DNA from: Microcaldota archaeon
Lineage (GTDB): Archaea > Micrarchaeota > Micrarchaeia > Norongarragalinales > UBA8480
Assembly (NCBI GenBank): GCA_023247085.1
Contig: JAHFHC010000010.1
Coordinates: forward strand, 1 to 8,374
Direction: 5' to 3'
Length of the DNA: 8,374 nucleotides
Below the pieces are notes generated by a model. That model saw nothing but the letters and a program-made list of their open reading frames with translations. It searched no databases and was not told the DNA's origin. Below, in pieces: positions 6,212-8,374 of this stretch. The position numbers and the translations under genes are program-made. Within the stretch, counting starts at the first letter, position 1, and each line of letters begins with the position of its first letter.

Positions 6212-6341
6212 CTAGCGCTCTAAACCAACTGAGCTACCGCGGCAAGCCCTCCCAAAAAGAATTGAAGATCTTATTCTATAAGGAAAAGGTAAAAATAAAG
6301 AATTAATCACCAATAAAAAACCCGTTGCAGTTGTATATATT

Positions 6342-6848
6342 GTGTCTTCTATAGAGGATTTTTTACATTCGTTTGCCGGTAACGACGCTTTTAAGGCGTT
6401 TAACTACTTCATGCAAGAACCGGCTTTTATCGTACTAATAGCCCTGTTTGCTTTAGTGATACTTTGGCTTAAGCGAGATAAATATTCTAGGTTAACAATT
6501 ATAATTTCTTTGCTCGTTACGCTTGTACTAGTTACTGTTTTGAAGCAATTGTATGCTGATCCTCGGCCGTGTGTTGGTTTGCCGGGTTGCGAGGGAGATT
6601 TTGGCTTTCCATCTGGCCACTCGGCATTGTCTTTTTCACTTGCGATGAACCTATTCGGTGCTAGTAGTTTTTATTTAGCAATTTTTTTAGCTACACTAAT
6701 TGCACTTTCTCGCGTGGTTAGCGGCGCGCATACATTCGCGCAAATCGCCGGAGGCATGATTCTCGGAGTAATTGTATCAACTACTATTGCTATTGTTTTT
6801 CAAAAGTTAAGAGAAAAATATGAGCAAAACAAACGGGCTAAAAAATGA
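6342..6848 (+). CDS. PAP2-type membrane phosphatase (phosphatidic acid phosphatase/haloperoxidase superfamily)
   Basis: PAP2 enzymes dephosphorylate membrane lipid phosphates such as polyprenyl diphosphate or phosphatidate, using a His nucleophile. The 168-aa protein has hydrophobic segments at about 28-43, 51-68, 94-120 and 135-153. Three signature motifs are visible: K68...R75-P76, P90-S-G-H93, and S123-R124...H130. In the third motif the usual Asp four residues after the His is Gln134, so the charge-relay partner may be missing. Cys79 and Cys83 lie between motifs and could form a disulfide on the outer face. The GTG start at 6342 is preferred because an AT-rich box (6312-6321) lies about 26 bases upstream. 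The stop overlaps the next ATG by 4 bp, so the two genes are surely co-transcribed. A lipid phosphatase role is likely; the substrate is unknown. Confidence 0.87.
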   Translation: MSSIEDFLHSFAGNDAFKAFNYFMQEPAFIVLIALFALVILWLKRDKYSRLTIIISLLVTLVLVTVLKQLYADPRPCVGLPGCEGDFGFPSGHSALSFSLAMNLFGASSFYLAIFLATLIALSRVVSGAHTFAQIAGGMILGVIVSTTIAIVFQKLREKYEQNKRAKK

Positions 6849-7414
6849 AAATTGATTTTTTCAAGGAAGATTTACGCCAAGCTACTCACCTTATGGTGGG
6901 GGTAGTTTCAGTCCTATTAGTTCAGTACATTGGGTTTAACTCTGCGTTACTCTTCCTCTCAGCTATTTTCGTTGTTGGCTTAGTTCTTTCTAATTTTAAA
7001 CTACTTGGTGGAAAAGTCAAGCTAGTTGATTATTTATTATCGCTAACTGACCGAAACGACCCGATTCCAGGAAAAGGCGCCATGTTTTTTGCAGCCGGCA
7101 TTCTATTTCTTTTAGTATTTGCAAAGCCACTTGACTTTGCTTTGGCAATGATCCTCTTACATGCAGCTGGTGATGCATTTGCAACTGTCATCGGCCTTCG
7201 TTTTAAGCAGCCACTCCCGTGGAATGAAAAAAAATCTTGGTTTGGTTTTACATCTTTCATTGTCTTCGGTGCAGTTGCTGCTCAGTTTTTTATCTCTTTA
7301 CAAACTGCATTTTTATACGCTTTCCTCCTAGCTATAGTTGAGTCACTGAATTTGCCAATAGACGACAATATTTCAGTTCCAGTATTCGCTTTGCTATTAT
7401 CAAAGGTGGTTTAA
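6845..7414 (+). CDS. SEC59/dolichol-kinase-like membrane protein (CTP-dependent lipid kinase or cytidylyltransferase superfamily)
   Basis: This superfamily holds CTP-dependent polyprenol/dolichol kinases, phytol kinase (VTE5), yeast DGK1 and CDP-lipid synthases, all integral membrane enzymes. The 189-aa protein is mostly hydrophobic, with about six likely membrane segments. Family marks visible are an N-terminal RQATHL (His15), the loop AAGDAFATVIG (107-117), the KKSWFGF box (129-135), and a C-terminal E166 followed by LPIDDNISVP (170-179). The protein is shorter than eukaryotic dolichol kinases, as prokaryotic members are. It overlaps the PAP2 gene by ATGA, which pairs a putative lipid kinase with a lipid phosphatase. 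The substrate (a polyprenol, or an archaeal lipid precursor) is inferred, not shown. It does not resemble the DUF46 CDP-archaeol synthase CarS. Confidence 0.72.
   Translation: MKIDFFKEDLRQATHLMVGVVSVLLVQYIGFNSALLFLSAIFVVGLVLSNFKLLGGKVKLVDYLLSLTDRNDPIPGKGAMFFAAGILFLLVFAKPLDFALAMILLHAAGDAFATVIGLRFKQPLPWNEKKSWFGFTSFIVFGAVAAQFFISLQTAFLYAFLLAIVESLNLPIDDNISVPVFALLLSKVV
7405..7409 (+). promoter_or_regulatory. SD-like site before the thymidylate kinase GTG
   Basis: GGTGG lies six bases before the GTG at 7416, overlapping the last codons of the upstream gene. It is the clearest ribosome-binding-site candidate in the window. It fits an internal cistron, in contrast to the apparently leaderless first genes, and it supports GTG rather than a downstream ATG as the start. 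Confidence 0.5.
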
Positions 7415-7415
7415 C

Positions 7416-8045
7416 GTGAAAGGTATATTCATTGCAGTTGAAGGTATAGACGGCGCAGGCAAAGGCTACATAATGATGAAGCTACAAGAGTACATAACTG
7501 GCCGGAGTAAAAAATACGACCACGTTCTACTTACTCGCGAGCCAACGAATTCAAACATTGGCCAAAAAATGCGTGAAATCCTTGCCAAAGAAGACGACCC
7601 AAAATCAGGCGCAAGAAAATGTCTTGACTTATACGTTTCTGACCGAAAACAACATTTAGAAAACCACATTTTGCCAGCCTTAGAAAAAGGTTACGTTGTA
7701 CTGTGCGATCGCTACAAGTATTCAACAATGGCTTTTCAAGCCGCGCAGGGTATCCCGCTAGAAGAATTAATCGAAATACAAAAAGATTTTCTAGTTCCAC
7801 ATTTAACTTTAATCCTTGACCTTCCAGCAAGGCAAGCTATTGCGCGTATAAAATACCGCGATTGGCAAGGCGGAAAAGAAAAATTTGAAGACCCCACATT
7901 CATGGAAACTGTGCGGCAAAATTACTTGTTAATTGCAAATAAATTACCTGATCCAATTACCATAATAGACGCGGGGCAAGATAAACAAGAAACTTTCAAA
8001 CAAGTCAAACAAGCAATTGAAAAAAAAGGGATACTGCCGTACTAA
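7416..8045 (+). CDS. tmk: Thymidylate kinase (dTMP kinase)
   Basis: This enzyme phosphorylates dTMP to dTDP with ATP, the step committing thymidylate to DNA synthesis. The 209-aa length is normal. Recognisable parts are the P-loop region VEGIDGAGKG (8-17), LLTREPT (38-44) with the conserved Arg of the dTMP site, YVSDRKQH (73-80), the DRY motif CDRYKYSTMAFQAAQG (97-112), LILDLP (132-137), and a LID-like RDWQGGKEKFED (148-159). The residue after the P-loop Lys16, usually Ser or Thr, is Gly17, followed by Tyr; adenylate kinases have GKGT at this place. The GTG start is one base after the upstream stop and has an SD-like GGTGG. I infer dTMP kinase from the DRY and REPT motifs. A related NMP-kinase activity is the alternative. 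Confidence 0.88.
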   Translation: MKGIFIAVEGIDGAGKGYIMMKLQEYITGRSKKYDHVLLTREPTNSNIGQKMREILAKEDDPKSGARKCLDLYVSDRKQHLENHILPALEKGYVVLCDRYKYSTMAFQAAQGIPLEELIEIQKDFLVPHLTLILDLPARQAIARIKYRDWQGGKEKFEDPTFMETVRQNYLLIANKLPDPITIIDAGQDKQETFKQVKQAIEKKGILPY

Positions 8046-8068
8046 TTTAACCAACCGCAGCGGTTAAA
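8046..8068 (+). repeat. Inverted repeat between tmk and tRNA-Glu
   Basis: TTTAACC (8046-8052) and GGTTAAA (8062-8068) form a 7-bp stem. An alternative 5-bp stem AACCG/CGGTT (8053-8057/8061-8065) nests within it. It begins at the tmk stop codon. It may mark the mRNA 3' end, but no T tract follows directly, so a terminator call is weak. Confidence 0.3.
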
Positions 8069-8116
8069 AACAAAAAACTCTCCTAATTTCATTCTATTTT
8101 ATTGTTTTCATCACAT

Positions 8117-8253
8117 GCCCCGATCGTCTAGCTCGGTCAAGGACACGGGCCTTTCATTCAGGGGTCGCCAGCGTCGACCCCTGCTGACCCCTCTGCAACC
8201 AGTGGGGGGATAGAAGAAAGCCTGTAACTCGGGTTCAAATCCCGATCGGAGCA
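8117..8253 (+). tRNA. tRNA-Glu(UUC) with one intron
   Basis: Exons are 8117-8156 and 8219-8253, giving 75 nt with no encoded CCA. The acceptor stem is GCCCCGA/TCGGAGC with A73, one mismatch at C3/A70. The D arm is GTCT/GGAC. The anticodon stem is CGGGC/GCCTG with one G-U pair, and the loop is CTTTCAA with anticodon UUC. The variable region has 4 nt (TAAC). The T arm is TCGGG/CCCGA around TTCAAAT. The body resembles archaeal tRNA-Glu. Eight T residues (8254-8261) follow immediately, a likely terminator. The upstream AT-rich stretch has no clear TATA box at the expected distance. Confidence 0.92.
8157..8218 (+). other. tRNA-Glu intron (62 nt, position 37/38)
   Basis: The central helix pairs CTTT (32-35) with intron GAAG (8213-8216). 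The 5' bulge is CA|T and the 3' bulge AA|A, the expected canonical geometry. The intronic helix beside the 5' bulge is weak, so this is a relaxed form of the motif. Within the intron there are two hairpins: AGGGGTCG/CGACCCCT (8160-8167/8175-8182), and CCCC-CTG/CAG-GGGG (8188-8195/8200-8207) with a CAAC loop and a T-T mismatch. The intron is clearly more GC-rich than its surroundings. Confidence 0.85.
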
Positions 8254-8261
8254 TTTTTTTT
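8254..8261 (+). terminator. Oligo-T terminator after tRNA-Glu
   Basis: Eight consecutive T residues start at the base after the discriminator A73. This is a standard archaeal RNA polymerase stop signal and implies a very short 3' trailer. The remaining sequence to 8374 is AT-rich and has stops in every frame I checked; I see no gene there. Confidence 0.55.
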
Positions 8262-8374
8262 AATTTAAACGTTAAGTTTTACCTTAATTGCCAGCTGTGT
8301 AGTAATATTGCCTTGCGATTAAACTATCTAATTTCTGAATCAACGGGGAATTAAAAACATAACTTTGTTAACTT

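Larger units (their letters stand above)
6074..6243 (-). tRNA. Elongator tRNA-Met(CAU) with two introns
   Basis: Exons are 6243-6212, 6147-6141 and 6109-6074, giving a 75-nt tRNA without encoded CCA. The acceptor stem is GCCGCGG/CCGCGGC with A73. The D arm is GCTC/GAGC around AGTTGGTTTA. The variable loop is AGGTC and the T loop TTCGAGT. Joining the exons rebuilds a perfect anticodon stem, CTAGA/TCTAG, around the loop CTCATAA, the classic elongator Met loop with U33 and CAU. No single-intron reading of this locus gives both U33 and a paired stem. The T stem has one T52/T62 mismatch. The G1-C72 pair and A73 fit elongator Met rather than initiator Met. An Ile tRNA with modified CAU is the alternative and is less likely. 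A TATA-like sequence lies at about 6272-6284 and a T-rich 3' flank at 6073-6059. Confidence 0.9.

Noticed and set aside
6074-6243. A single long intron, with anticodon read near TTTGC (Ala) close to 6117-6121
   Set aside because: That reading leaves an unpaired anticodon stem and a wrong loop. The two-intron reading restores every stem and gives the standard Met loop.
7030-7830. Minus-strand open frames opposite the SEC59-like and tmk genes
   Set aside because: They are antisense to genes with clear family motifs.
8262-8374. Possible gene fragment at the right edge
   Set aside because: Early stops in the frames I checked on both strands; only AT-rich intergenic sequence is visible.

Overview
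The window is archaeal. Four things point there: an archaeal-type alanyl-tRNA synthetase, an archaeal-looking (type A-like) RNase P RNA, two tRNA genes interrupted by introns with bulge-helix-bulge splice sites and no encoded CCA, and TATA-like boxes about 25-30 bases upstream of several start codons, which suggests leaderless mRNAs. The DNA is AT-rich and tightly packed, with short gaps, small overlaps and frequent strand switches. This fits a small-genome archaeon, perhaps of the DPANN group, but the lineage is a guess and nothing here fixes it. I see no mobile element, CRISPR array or phage gene.

Layout from left to right. Bases 2-760 hold the C-terminal 252 residues of a VirB11/GspE-type secretion or pilus ATPase whose start lies outside the window. 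It converges with, and overlaps by 21 bp, an unrecognised 157-aa protein (740-1213, minus). Bases 1283-1655 are not protein-coding; they fold as RNase P RNA, with a closing P1 helix and a P4 helix carrying the expected bulged U. alaS follows (ATG at 1775, end 4465) and converges with an 8-bp overlap on a YbaK-type aminoacyl-tRNA deacylase (4458-4934, minus). A 39-bp divergent promoter separates that gene from a Nudix hydrolase (4974-5471, plus). A DUF218/YdcF-like protein (5504-6007, minus) comes next.

The gap from 6008 to 6341 holds an elongator tRNA-Met(CAU) gene on the minus strand, split by two introns into three exons. The middle exon is only 7 nt and carries the anticodon. A three-gene plus-strand operon follows: PAP2-type phosphatase, SEC59/dolichol-kinase-like membrane protein, and thymidylate kinase. 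It is packed with a 4-bp overlap and then a 1-bp gap. Last comes tRNA-Glu(UUC), with a 62-nt GC-rich intron at position 37/38, and about 120 bp with no recognisable gene.

Functionally, much of the window serves translation and RNA processing: two tRNAs, RNase P RNA, AlaRS and a trans-editing deacylase. The PAP2 and SEC59-like pair suggests polyprenol or other lipid phosphate turnover at the membrane. The most interesting signal is the tRNA-Met precursor. Its two splice structures compete for the same exon bases, which predicts an obligatory order of intron removal. I found no evidence of a wholly new multi-gene system.
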